Shown here: one piece after another, positions 25,201 through 36,765 of the stretch | Position numbering within the stretch: position 1 is the stretch's first letter | How the letters are laid out: every line of letters begins with the position of its first letter | NCBI RefSeq assembly: GCF_032854445.1 | Contig: NC_088303.1 | Coordinates: forward strand, 30,483,265 to 30,547,264 | Source of the DNA: Liolophura sinensis | Taxonomy: Eukaryota > Mollusca > Polyplacophora > Chitonida > Chitonidae | Length of the DNA stretch: 64,000 nt | Direction: 5' to 3' | Notes under the pieces: generated by a model | Database searches by the model: none | What the model saw: only the letters and a program-made list of their open reading frames with translations | Told to the model about the DNA's origin: nothing | Made by a program: the position numbers and the translations under genes

Positions 25201-28200
25201 GGCCGGCCTTTGTAATCTGAACGCGTGAGAGCGTTTTCATGTCATATCTAAAGACTCACATATTTATTAAATAACTCGACTGCGAGTTGTGTGGTATTGA
25301 GGTGGAATTTATGTTTGCGGCATTTGTATTGACACGTTCCAACGTAACTATGTACTCTGAACCGAGAATGTATACATATAGTTCCATAGGTTACATATGT
25401 TCATGGATCTGTAAACATGCCGAAATAATTTATTGGCAAAGTACTAGTCTCCATTTGAGTCAGTTGGAAAGATTGATTAGACTGTCGTTTAAATTAGTTT
25501 TGATGAGATTTATTTATTTTCTATTCATTTATTTTTATTTTTCGAGCATCCGATCATTTCAATGAGATTACGACAAGCTGCCCCACAGATGTGTACATAG
25601 CTTGCACTGGGCGCATGTCTTATGACGACCTGTGTCTTATTCCCTCTCTAATAAGCACTGTTCGTGGTGTACATTCACCTTGAAATCTTTTTGCAAGACA
25701 GTTGTAGGACTTTTACAGCTCTCATTTCTATTTCTCTGAGGACTCAAGAAGTCCTGTGAGTGTCAAGCCATCATGACACGAGTACTTGATAGTGCCCGTG
25801 CCCCCGAGGGTGGGGACTGATGTAACTCTCACCCGAAGAATAAACGGGGCTTAGTTCGCACAGGTGAAAAAAGTAGTTTTAACTCGTTAGGACTCATAAC
25901 CCTCGCAACAGCGTCAGGTAAACAGTGCCCTGCAAAGTGTGGTATTGTCAACAGCGACGGGTGGGAAACCTTAAGTCGCTACTAGTCATCAAGTTCCCTT
26001 ACACCCTACAGTACGCGACCCCACCATAGCCCATCCTTCGTAACCTCAAACAATGCCATCTCGCCATGAGGTCAGAGCGTCTTAAGTAATGCTAAGCGAT
26101 GTAAGGAGAAGTTGTCAGTAAATACCTTTGTTGAGAAACTTATGATGTGCGAAAAAGTTTTGATGAAGTGTGAGGTTCAAAATGGAACATTCGATAAGCC
26201 TTTTAGCAGGTCATTTTCCGCGATTAAAATCTGAAATGCGACATCTTCCACCTTATACCATCAGCTATTTATGTGTTTTTTTTTTTTGAGGGATTGCGCT
26301 GTTTATCAATGTGCTTTTATGGTTAACCTGAGTTTAATTGGCAAAACACCTGAAATTCAACCTTGCCACACCTGAAGGAGACGTTGCACTAATTAACACC
26401 TGAACAGCTTTGATTCATCCAGGAGGTTTAACCAACCAGGTGTTTATATTAGACAACAGCAGATATTCAGTCTATTGACGTCCTTGTGAAGGCGGTTATT
26501 TAGGGAGGGGCGTGTACATGTATCACTTGACATCCCACGCTAAATTATACATCATTGGCCGCACCTCAGGCTCCGGCTGCGTCTTGTATTTCCTGGTCAG
26601 TAAGAGATATTCTGACACGTTTAAATATTTCTGAGCTGGTAAGGAGCAATTTATTTATTTATTTGCTGTCTTACTTTTTCTGTTTGATTTTAGGTCGTTT
26701 ACTCAAGAAAGCAATAAATATCCTCTGCTCTCTATGTCAGGGTGACTTGTAGGTGTATATAGCTACGAAGTAAGATTTTAGAGTATTGCCACCTATATAT
26801 ACCCAATACATCTTTGTACTGCTTTTATGGACATGTAAATGCTTTCGCAGTTGAACTCACTATGCTACGTTACTTCCAAATATGCTCTGTTGGCAGTTGA
26901 ACTCACTATACTACGGTACTTCGAAATATGCTCTGTTGGCAGTTGAACTCACTATACTACGATACTTCCAAATATGCTCTGTTGGCAGTTGAACTCACTA
27001 TACTGCGGTACTTCCAAAAATGCTCTGTTGGCAGTTGAACTCACTATACTACGGTACTTCCAAATATGCTCCATTCGCAGTTGAAGTCACTATACTACGG
27101 TACTTCTAAACATGCTCTGTTCGCAGTTGAAGGCACTATACTACGGTACTTCCAAACATGCTCTTTTCACAGTTGAAGTCACTATACTACGGTACTTCCA
27201 AACATGCTCTGTTGACAGTTGAACTCACTGCACTACGGTACTTTCAAATATGCTCTATTCGCAGTTGAACTCACTATTCTACGGTACTTCTAAATATGCT
27301 CTGTTGACAGTTGAACTCACTATACTACGGTACTTCCAAACAGGCTCTATTCGCAGTTGAACCCACTATACTACGGTACTTCCAAACATGCTCTGTTCGC
27401 ACTTGAACTCTCTATTCTACGGTACTTCCAAACATGCTCTTTTCACAGTTGAACTCACTATACTACGGTACTTCCAAACAGGCTCTATCATTCTTTAAGA
27501 GCGCTTGGTATCCAGGTAACGACACGTCGTATCACTGAGCCAGAGAGACCCTTTTATGAAATAATCACCGAGACTAGCTGACGATTGTTGCTGTGAACAA
27601 AGAGTAAATTGAATACTGAAATGCCTAATGTACTCTCTGATAACATGATTGAAGATCGGCTAAAATCAGAGTGTTGATAGCATTCCAGAGACCACCATCT
27701 AGGAGCCAACGTTAATGTCTGTCAGAGAAAACAGGGAACATTGTTACTTGTCAAACTATAATGTACGTACTATGTTTTGCATGACCAGTATCGAGTTTGC
27801 CTTCAGTTTTGTATATGTGGGAAAAGTAAGAGGGGTTCTTTGTATGATGTGGATGTTCGCAAAACACGGGAGCAATGGGGAGCATCCAAGTGGAAAAAGG
27901 TGATGGTTATCAGTCAGGGTCTAACGAAGGGTGACGAGTGTTCAACGTGAGAAAGCTTGTCATCTGAACGATTACCATGTATGATCTGGACAATTGACCC
28001 CGGACATCGCCCGTAAAGGAATGGATCAAGGGTGAGAATGACTTTTTAAGATGCCGTTAAACGTTGTCAATCGTATTTTATCAGATGTGAGAAAATGTAA
28101 AACATGTGGAAGGAACTCGTCGAAAATATGTCGAAATGTTGGCGTGTCGTTGCAGGCGCGCGTGGCGGCATGCCGGCATGTGCAGGCATTCGATCCTTGT

Positions 28201-31200
28201 GGCGTCAAATATCAAAGATCCGAATCATAGAGAACAGATGATAAAAGAGATGCTTCATCATTTAAAGATGCCACAGTTGAATGAGCACATCTGGTTTACG
28301 TAATAAGCGGATGTTTTATAACTATTTTTTTTTCAATGAAAAACCCGAGGAATGTACAGCTAGTATAGATTTAAGTTTGAAATTGTTTTGAGAACATATA
28401 TAGGCATGAAGGCTTCTATGGTCTCCCAGTACTTGCATGTGTAGAGCGTCCACATCACATGCGCGATTTCAGGATTCAATCTCATATAGGTTCACATACG
28501 ATAACCACACTTAACAGTGGCCTAGAGCTGACCATGTATACTTTATAATATGCACGTGTGTCATTTTAGCGTCAAGTGGTTTACATTAAAGTGAACAGTC
28601 CATATAAAAGCCATCGTGTCGGTTGATATGCAAGTCCACCTACATAAGGTAGTTTTTGATGATTGATCATATCAAACATTAAAATTGCTGCACGATGTCA
28701 TATATGTCATGCTTAAATGGCCAAAAAAAGAGCTGAAATGTGTGATGGATAGTATAATTAACTTTTGCCAACATGTACATACGTAGGCTACTAATTTATA
28801 GTGATGCAAACCAGTGTACATATATGTGTTAGTGTATATACAACGTACAAAGGTGTAAGATGGGTCGTTATGAAATAGGATACAGGTTCAGCGGTGACTA
28901 ATGAAATCCTGAAGTCTAAATGTAAATATATAACATATGACATGTGCTAAAAATGTTTCCATATATGTATTTAAGGGTTGTGAGTGTGCAAATATGCAAA
29001 TTACCAGAGCCGTGTGCAGGACACGGATTGCTTTCCACAAAACGCAAGAACGTTGCGAAATGGGCGTTTGCCCCCCTGGGGACTAAAGGTATTATGTGTA
29101 CCTATTCGTTCTCACTGTCCCGCTTCAATGACGTGATAGTGTGCGCTGTTTCGTGGTAAAGTTTCGGTACTGGTTTACTCGAAAAATGAACCTGTTATGT
29201 TTAACAGGGAGTCTGTTGTCTGAGTGATGATAGAATGTATTCTGCTATCGCATCAGACTGTTCTGTTAAATATAACTTCAGCATATTAATTTAACATTAA
29301 GATTGTGTTATACTAACAGGATGTTATATTGAATTTGATGGAATATTGTGTCATTATAATAGAATATATTCTAGCATCACCCAGACAGCAGACTTTTTGC
29401 AAAAATTAACAGGTTATGTTTTGAGAGTAGTAGTGTCTAGTGACGTTTCCAGTGTCCTTTCTAGTGTCTTTTCTAGTGTCGATGTTATGTTTAATTGTTG
29501 TTGTTAACCGTATGTTTATTTGATCTTAGCTCCCTTTACATATAGACCTGCTAATACCTTCGCGTTGGAAGTGTCAATTGGAGCTCAACTGGTATTCTGT
29601 GTACCAGTGTGCGAATCGAAGTGCCGGGATGGTATATGGCTCTTGTCAGAAGCGTATCTTTTTCTGAGTAACGATCAAGCCTTCACCACTGTCCAGTGTG
29701 TAAGTGGTAGCAGGTTTTTGTTTGCTCTGGCCACCGCATGGTCTCAACACGTGACCCTGTGGTCAAGCTCGCGTGTTTTCAAGCTGCCGGCGTGTGGTAA
29801 AGTCACTCGATATATACGGCAGACTCCACCATATTTTTCCACGCATAGCCTGAGGTGCACAGTTATAGAGTCAAAATCTCATAGGTCACAAGTTTACACA
29901 CTTCTGAAGAAAAACAACCGTTGCCTTATGGTCATCTGTGTTAAAAAGGGGAAGGCCAAACTGTGACCTGTGCTGCTCTGGCGATTGTCTAAGCCACGTT
30001 TCATCTTAACCCGAAAGAGTTTGTCATCACGAATTTCACGGCTTTGCTCTTACTTTGAAAGGGACGGTCGGTTAAAAGCCGAGTTAATGGTGGGAAAATT
30101 GAGTTTTCCTACATCTCTGTGCCCGTTGACAGGTAGGAGAGCGCTTCATAGTGTTGTGTATATGCACGATGGCTTCAAAAGAGCAACACCCCTTAGAAAT
30201 GACGCTAATGCATACTCTGTATCACCACGAAAAACATCAATATGACTTTTAGAGTGTTCATGCAGTCTTCCAAACTCTTCTCTCATCAATGCGTGAAAAA
30301 AGTATTTTTTACTTTGACTGAGCCATTGAAATCTCTTTGCTGCCTGGATTTGTAGACTACAATTTAATTACACGAAATCATGGTTGACCGAAGTTGATGA
30401 GCTCTTTTATGGTAGATAGTGTAACAGTTGACATATTGCCCCTTGATCATGGCATGTGTGATCATTGTTTGACCGATAAGATTTGGTTTTAATGAATGTT
30501 GCAAATTCCTTCACGACTTCCGGTTGTGCTTGGGGTCATAACACTGAGGGGAAACCCACATCTTATCTTGTCACCATAATGACTTGTTCCCGTCATCGTG
30601 GTTACGGCCTGTCTGGCAAGTTAAGCGAAAGTCATAGATCATACTGTACTTTATCAGTATTATTGTACAATCAATGCCTCTAACAGATTTTTTCATACCT
30701 TAAGTGTCGCATGACGAATGGTGAATGCATTCATTATTAGACAGAACATCCAACAGTTGAGATGCACAGTGGAGATTGCGTTCTATCTCTAATTCAGACT
30801 GGTTGTTGCGTTGCTGAAAGTTTTCTGATAAACGTTTGTCTTTGTGTAGCTGTGTAAATTTGTATGACATTTTCCCTGAGTACGAAACGTGTTAAAATGC
30901 GTGAATCATAAAAATCTTATAAAACATCATGTTTAAAAAACTCGCTTCCTAATCCCCCCATACTTGATCGACGTAATCTACGTAATGTGCATCGTGCAGT
31001 AGTATCGTATGCATCGTGTAGCTGTACTCGGTGCATTGTACTGTGCTTCGTAATGAGATATTTTCTAAAGAATCCGCAAAGCGAGCAGACCATAGGCCTA
31101 CGTCTGGGTCGAATGCCATATAATAACACAGCGATATGTTATACAAAACGGAGAGAATGAATGCAAAAAAAAGTAAGAAGCAGGCATAAGAGAAGCAGAA

Positions 31201-32534
31201 GGTGTCTTTTTTTGCGATTCTACACAAAGGTACGTACTAAATCGATCGCTGTTATCTGGTGACGTGCGTGGTGTCGAGATACCACAATCCCTGGGGCATT
31301 GCTAATTGACACCTGAGCATCCGAATGGATTGTTCACAAAATTATCAGCTAATATATTATGGTCAAATCATCATCCCCATGCACTGAGCCGCAGGGCGTG
31401 ATTAGATATAGAGGAATCGTAGAAAAAGTCATCGATTTATGATACTCAATCTTCGGAAAAAAATATGCAACGGTGAATCAGGGAGGTATACGGGCTTGGA
31501 AATAGGACTAGCGCTGAGCATAGGGTGTATTTATTGTTCGTCTACATGTGATATACACTGGAACACTTATTTATTGTACGTCTACATGTGATATACACTG
31601 GAACACGTTGCTGCGTGTTACCATTTTAGCTGAGACAAGTGCATGTACAGTACATGTATATCTCATAGCGTTTTGTCTGGGTAGGTGTTTGTCGGGGTGG
31701 GATGTCATGACGCGATTTGAAGTACATGTTCCATTTGCAACTCTTGCCGTTCAGAAAATGTGGAAGAAAATAAAACTCAACTCCAATATGGAAGACGTAA
31801 AAAATCAGAAGTGTAGATAGTATCTTAGATAGGCGGTTTTCAGTGATTTTATACGGTTGTTTAGATGTACAGATCAACAGTTTGTGAGCAAAATAGGCAA
31901 CCGGATGCTATAGTTTCAGCAAGGGAATGTGACCGTCTGTCCAGTCCTATAGTTCTGGCCACCCAGGACGACACTGCCGGATCCTGGGTCTTGTTTTACG
32001 TGTAAGATCAGGGGTTACAGACCAAATGGTACCAGACTTGACCACAACCATTTAACACGTTCCAAATGAGCTACGCCTTCTCCATGTTATCAAGATCTGT
32101 CTGCAGCAAATTCCTAGCTTGTGAAGTCCCTCGGGTACACTACCCTACCCTAATTTGCCATCAGAGAAGTCACTGTTATCTGTCCGTCGTACTTCAACAT
32201 GTACTAAAGTTGAGGCAGCCCAAAGCCTTCTCTGTGTCACGGTGCCCCCCCCCCCCCGGGGGGGAGCAGGGGCAATCAGATGTAACACATGTTTGTGTAT
32301 GCCTGTACGTCTGTAATGTAACATGATTAATAAGACTTGTCGGATACAGGTGAGAAGGTAGCTTCAGTTTGTGACTTAGCCAAAGTGAATATTCCATCAA
32401 AAGCTTGTCCAGAATGGAAAAAAAAACTTACAACGATACTCCGTTTAAGTGGGTTCACTGAGGATGAGCTTGCCTTGCCACAGAAGTTAGGCAGCCCCGA
32501 GAGACCTAGCTCTGCACCCCTCACCCGCGGCTAA
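16220..32534 (+). CDS. Tentative three-exon gene, small unrecognised protein (about 113 aa)
   Basis: The model joins 16220-16289 (ATG; leaves in phase 1 before gtaagt), 24888-24974 (87 bases; acceptor atttctttaccag, donor gtaagg; phase 1 in and out) and 32350-32534 (acceptor ggatacag; phase 1 in; TAA at 32532-32534). All three junctions agree in phase, and the total is 342 bases, 113 aa plus stop. Exon 2 encodes an acidic stretch (LPGFDDSDSELANYQWM). Exon 3 includes KACPEWKKKLTTILRLSGF and ends GSPERPSSAPLTRG. I know no family for it. Weak points: the start has no A or G at -3, the exon 3 acceptor has a poor pyrimidine tract, the introns are 8.6 and 7.4 kb, and further exons could be missed. 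Exons 2 and 3 are better supported than exon 1. Confidence 0.35.
18375..18440 (+). mobile_element. Possible SINE family B remnant
   Basis: 'gtcagtgtaatatgactgg', 'gagggtgtcatgtctagtgt' and 'cgtgatacttaagtg' follow the order of the middle of family B. The match is short and diverged, so this is tentative. Confidence 0.4.
18925..19160 (+). mobile_element. Unclassified dispersed element, copy 1
   Basis: This stretch is rich in gtgtac/gtacac and matches, in inverted orientation, the sequence at 36540-36765. Shared blocks include 'acattaat', 'aatttgcacaggaac', 'gtgtaccttgcatacatcat', 'tttatgta' and 'acaaaacggtaca'. It begins and ends near small hairpins (gtgtacaaaaagtacac and gtgtacaaaacggtacac). 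No coding capacity and no tRNA-like head are seen. Two copies in 64 kb suggest a mobile repeat of unknown class. Confidence 0.6.
20320..20510 (+). repeat. 21-bp minisatellite
   Basis: About eight to nine copies of a unit like 'gccagatcttacttccttgc' follow each other, with the last copies changing to 'gaggagatgttacttcctt'. Because the period is a multiple of three, a reading frame stays open (heptads such as ARSYFLA). Looser copies of the 'cttact' motif extend from 20190 to 20580. Without splice or homology support the frame is not called a gene. Confidence 0.75.
20638..20754 (+). repeat. 23-bp tandem repeat, five copies
   Basis: Units of the type ccgtatacctcttttgt plus atcaaa or aagcaaa repeat five times, directly downstream of the 21-bp minisatellite. 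Confidence 0.8.
22027..22100 (+). repeat. 25-bp tandem triplicate
   Basis: Three copies of atgcattatgttttccgtg plus aaacat/aaacgt/aaatag follow one another with very few differences, suggesting a recent duplication. Confidence 0.85.
26848..27487. repeat. 46-bp minisatellite, about 14 copies
   Basis: The unit contains gcagttgaactcactatac, tacggtacttccaaa and catgctctgttc. Copies vary at a few positions ('ttcgcag', 'ttggcag' and 'ttcacag' subtypes). The array ends at 'ggctctatcattctttaag'. Confidence 0.95.
29189..29415. mobile_element. Foldback or MITE-like element with about 54-bp terminal inverted repeats
   Basis: The left end (aacctgttatgtttaacagg, then gagtctgttgtctgagtgat and gatagaatgtattc) pairs with the reverse complement of the right end (aacctgttaatttttgc, then gtctgctgtctgggtgat and gctagaatatattc). 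Beyond the first nine bases the match is best over about 32 bases (28 identical). The 120-base centre is AT-rich and non-coding. ATG flanks both sides and could be a 3-bp target-site duplication. Superfamily unknown. Confidence 0.7.
31531..31606 (+). repeat. Direct duplicate, 36 bp with 40-bp period
   Basis: The block 'ttattgttcgtctacatgtg' plus 'atatacactggaacac' occurs twice with one difference (gttcg versus gtacg). Confidence 0.85.
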
Positions 32535-33408
32535 TCACTATGCCTCTAATCTCTTGTCGACGGGCGTGTTATGACAAGATAACAGACTGATTTCTCGTTC
32601 AGATTTGGCTGTCTAGCCACCCTTCAACACTGCATGGCCTTCACCCTTCTTCTCTTCCTTCTTGATCTGTGCATGTTCGTTATCCCCACCCAACCCATGC
32701 TCTCATGACTCCCCGACGCATCATCTCTCTCACCACTGTCGAGCTGACGGAGAGAGCATTACCGCGTGTTTCTCAGGCTGATGTAAGGTAATGCCCTAGC
32801 TGCCGTAATCTATTTTACTACTCAACTTGTGAGCTGCAATGGAATCTATGTGCTTGTTTAGCCTGATCGTATGAACAAGACCTGATCGAGCATCTTGTTC
32901 ATATATACCCCTGTACGCCATGCCCATTGGAAGCGTTTTAGATTACCCGTTTCGATTTTTCGGGCAGAGCTTTTCTTGACTTTGCTTTTTCCTCAGAGCC
33001 AATCCTCGATTTCTCTTCCGCTTATGATTCAGCGTAGCTGTGGATATTTGGCGGCCTTGTTCATCAGGATTATGAATGTGAGTTGTTACCCTGGTAACCT
33101 GTCTTTTCTCCACTAATAACCACAGATCTAGTCCTCTTGGTAGCTAAAACCTATACACGTATGAAGGGGTATATATGTGTGTGACTTTTATCACCGATGT
33201 TAGAGTTATAAAACCTTTGAACGCTATAGACCGACGCATATTCATGTACCCGTATTAGACTCCACGATGCATTCGGTTCGATGGGTTTTCTATGTATTTA
33301 TCACAATGTTGTGCAGTTTGCAGTCATATCAGCGTTCAGTCCTGTTCGGTTAGAAAGTAGCACTTACATAAAGTTATATCATCTCTGACCAGCCTAGCAC
33401 AATAAATA

Positions 33409-33729
33409 AGCAAAATAGCTCCAAAGTAATTCATTTTGACGATCTCAATATTTCGATTTTAATTGAGTCATCCTCAGGAGAATTTGAGTTAAGTCAATGA
33501 CACTTTGACTATATATAAAATCCACCAATTGTTGTGTACACTGCCAAATCTATCGCACCGACACTAAAACACCACCATAAATGTTTATCACCGGGCTTGT
33601 CTTATTAGACATTTTTGTTAATTATGCTTTTCTGGGAGCCTAATGTACATATGTGTATATAGCCTCGCTTGGCACTCCCGAGGATGACTTAATTAAAGAC
33701 GAACTGAATTTCTTCGGAGTTACTTTGCT
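33409..33729. mobile_element. Foldback element with 55-70-bp inverted arms
   Basis: The left arm (33409-33480: 'agcaaaatagctccaaagta', 'attca', ending 'gagtcatcctcaggag') pairs with the reverse complement of the right arm (33675-33729: 'agcaaagtaactccgaagaa', 'attca', ending 'taagtcatcctcgggag'). The central about 195 bases are AT-rich without coding capacity. It is not obviously related to the element at 29189. Confidence 0.7.
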
Positions 33730-35667
33730 CATTCAAAGCAACACGTTTCACGAGTATTCTCACACAAACACTATAACGGCAGGTTTGAAACGTTTTGTCA
33801 ATGTCTGCATGAGAAAAACTACATGAGAACGACAAGTAAATATGCAGTGTTCGCTGAGAAATTTTAACTAGATCCTACAGCCCATTTGCGTGACTGCAGT
33901 TTTAATTAACCTCTGTATGAATTTGGTATTTTGCGGTGTGGAAAAGTGGCCTGTTTTCACAGGATGTGAATACTGAATTAGCCCACTGGCATATCTGGGC
34001 ACAAAAAGGCAGTATTTATCTGACTGTGTTGACAGACGTAATTGTTTGTCAATGAGCCTGAATGTGAGAGACTATTTTCACAAGCAGACGTAAGTAGTGC
34101 CAAAACCTTGAGAAATTCTTCAGTTTTATCGACAATTAACATCAAAGTAATTACACATACAAACACCTTCTTTATGTTGACTAATAGGCCTTACCAGTAA
34201 AACGTTTTTTCTTACCTAAACCACAGAATCTGTGTTAATTAGTTAGCGATCTGCTCCGATGGCTCAGGCTTGGTGCAGACGAATGTTTGTAAAATGTGTC
34301 GTAAACCTTTGCTCCTCGTGGATTATTTTGTTATTGATTGATTTGTTATTTGGCTGTCTTCTTCCTATAGGCTTACATCTTCTGTAAGAATTGAAAGATA
34401 ATCAGACTTAAACATGGCTAATAGTGAGTACCTCTAAGCTGTGAAAGTTCTACTAGTGCGAACACATGATTGCCCTTGAACTTTCAAAACCGGTGCTGCA
34501 TATGTCCGGGAAAATAATTTGTCCAATTTTTTACCGGGAAATTTATAGTACTGGTGTGTGGTGGCAAATTGACAAATTCTGTGTATAAGGAAGAAAGTCA
34601 GTGTGTGAAGGAGTTCGGGGTCATGGAGTTCAGATGTGACCGGTTCGAGAAGTGGTCACAAGACAGGTGGGAACCGGGCCAAGAAGTGAGGTAGTTAATG
34701 GATCGGGAGTCATCGCTCTGTTGTGATAGCACACATGTTTCCCATTGTTCCCCAGACATTTCAGTGGACAGACACAACTGCATCCTTATGCAGTTGAAAT
34801 GACTTGATATAAAGCAAATCTGGGCCCTAAAACTGCCTGTGGAAGAGTACAGACGTGTTTGTTTCCTCTGCAACTAATAGAGTGGTAGCATCTCACGGAA
34901 ACCAAACATCCAATCGTTGTTATCGGATAGGGCCTCAAGGGACACATTTTCTTCCAGAATATACCTGGTTGGTTTTCCACAAGTATAAATGGCCTATAAT
35001 AGATGAGGATGGCTTCATGTGAAACTTGGCGAATTGTACACACGAAAAAGAAAATGTTAAACCCAGCGTCCCAAAAAATCATCTCGTTTCGCATTTTTAA
35101 CCAAGTGCAGAGCCTTCCAGTTTTGTAGCTTTAAGTTTTTAATTCAGACTAGACAAACAAGACACTTTCTGATGCATAGGTAGACATAAACCTGAATAAC
35201 TGTTTTGTAATGGGCTTTTTATGGGCTTTTTTCCCCCCACAAAAAGTTAATTTGTTAGTTAACCACGTGTATACAGATGGTTGCCCTACAAGAAAAAGTC
35301 AAAAATACTTTTATCAACTCAAGTTTTCAAAAAGTGACTTATTATTAAACTTGCTGTTCTGCTTTTTGTGAAGATTCTATCGGAGGTATAAAGCTGACTT
35401 GTAGGAATGCTAATAGAGCTGTTATAACGTTCAGATGTATATCATTTCCCTGCGGCAACCAACTCCCTTTGTATAGTCAGTCATTCGTGCATTTGTTGAA
35501 CTTTGTGATGCGAATGTTAGAAGACTAAATGAAGGTATTTGTATGTACAGTATGTGTGTGTTCTGCAAATATGACTGGTTAGACATGGATGAATTGGCCT
35601 TCCTGTGATACAGGTAATTAAGCAAATTTCAATAATGACGTGGTTTTATCCACATTTGGAGATAAAC

Positions 35668-35948
35668 TCTCGGATGTTTTGGGGTCTTCGTGGCTCAGTT
35701 GGTTAGCGCGCTAGCGCAGCGTAATGACCCGTAATAGCCTCTCACCAATGCGGTCGCTGTGAGTCCAGCTCAAGCTGGCTTCCTCTCCGATCGTACGTGG
35801 GAAGGTCTCTCAGCAACCTGTGGATGGTCGTGGGTTTCTGCCTGGTTTCCTCCCACCATAATGCTGGCCGCCGTCGTGTAAGTGAAATATTCTTGAGTAC
35901 GGCGTAAAACCCCAATCAAATAAATAAATAAATCTCGGATGTTTTGGG
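35668..35948 (+). mobile_element. SINE family A, full length, with 16-bp target-site duplication
   Basis: The body (about 35684-35932) has a tRNA-like head ('gtggctcagttggttagcgc'), a B box region (gctgtgagtccagctc), the conserved 'ccataatgctggccgccgtc' core and an (aaat)n tail. The exact duplication tctcggatgttttggg lies at 35668-35683 and 35933-35948. The clean duplication and the good match to the other copies point to a relatively recent insertion. Confidence 0.95.
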
Positions 35949-36539
35949 ATGGAAATCGAAATTCCATATAGGCGGTGACATATGTGTAAATATTCTCACA
36001 CTAAATCAAGGGAGTATTTTAGGTTTTCTCTATATGGCGTTTCAGTGGTCAAGTGATCTCGTTCAGATTGATTTAAAGTTCAAAACCATTGGTAATTGTT
36101 ATGAAATATTGAAAACTTTAAGCGAAGTACGTTTTTCTCTTCATTCTGTGAAACTTTTTATGTCACTTAAAATATCTACACATGTGTTTTTTCGGTTCAG
36201 AGACACTAATTATGTTGTAAAGAAAATACGCAGAATCGTATTTTGAGCCAGACTAACAGGTTTCATGGATTAGTGTCGCCTCAAGGTGGGTGAACTGGTG
36301 TCCCTGGCGCGTGCCATCTTCAACCTGCAGGTATGGGAAGGGCTTGCGGCGGACCGGATGCGGTGTACGGCGACAAAACCTGATACGATTTTGGTGATAT
36401 ATTATGAGGCGTTTAGCCCCACCCATGCGTGCATCATACCTAGCGGAGTACATGTGCACAGCACAGAAGTACATTACTACGAAACAAAGATTATGGTGTA
36501 CGCTACAAATCTACTTTTGTCAAATTGGAATGTGTAGTC

Positions 36540-36765
36540 TCAAAAAGCGACTGTGTACATGTACCGTTTTGTGCACGTGTCTGTTTAGCATGCGATATAA
36601 AAAAGATGTGCATCACATGTACACAATTCTGTACACATTAAATACGTATATGTAGCTACATAAATATGATGTATGCAAGGTACACATTAACGTTCCTATG
36701 CAAATTTACTACAATTAATGTTTGCATGTGGTCCACAATTTTGAGTAGTTTTTTTGTTCACATTT
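36540..36765 (-). mobile_element. Unclassified dispersed element, copy 2
   Basis: Its reverse complement aligns with 18925-19160: 'aacaaaaaaactactcaaa', 'acattaattgtagtaaattt', 'gcataggaacgttaatgtgt', 'accttgcatacatcat' and 'cacaaaacggtacatg' appear in the same order. Many substitutions separate the copies. Confidence 0.6.

Larger units (their letters stand above)
24975..32349 (+). other. Long presumed intron or intergenic stretch
   Basis: No coding exon is supported. It contains a 46-bp array (26848-27487), a foldback element (29189-29415), a short 40-bp-period duplicate (31531-31606) and a C13G7 run at 32245-32264. A 148-codon open stretch at 29520-29966 lacks an ATG near its start and any recognisable composition, so it was not called. 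Confidence 0.4.

Noticed and set aside
29520-29966. 148-codon open stretch
   Set aside because: It has no ATG near its start, no clear acceptor/donor pair and no recognisable composition; a chance frame is likely.
36276-36332. Exon-like stretch LKVGELVSLARAIFNLQ before gtatgg
   Set aside because: The acceptor is poor and no phase-compatible partner exon was identified; kept only as a note.
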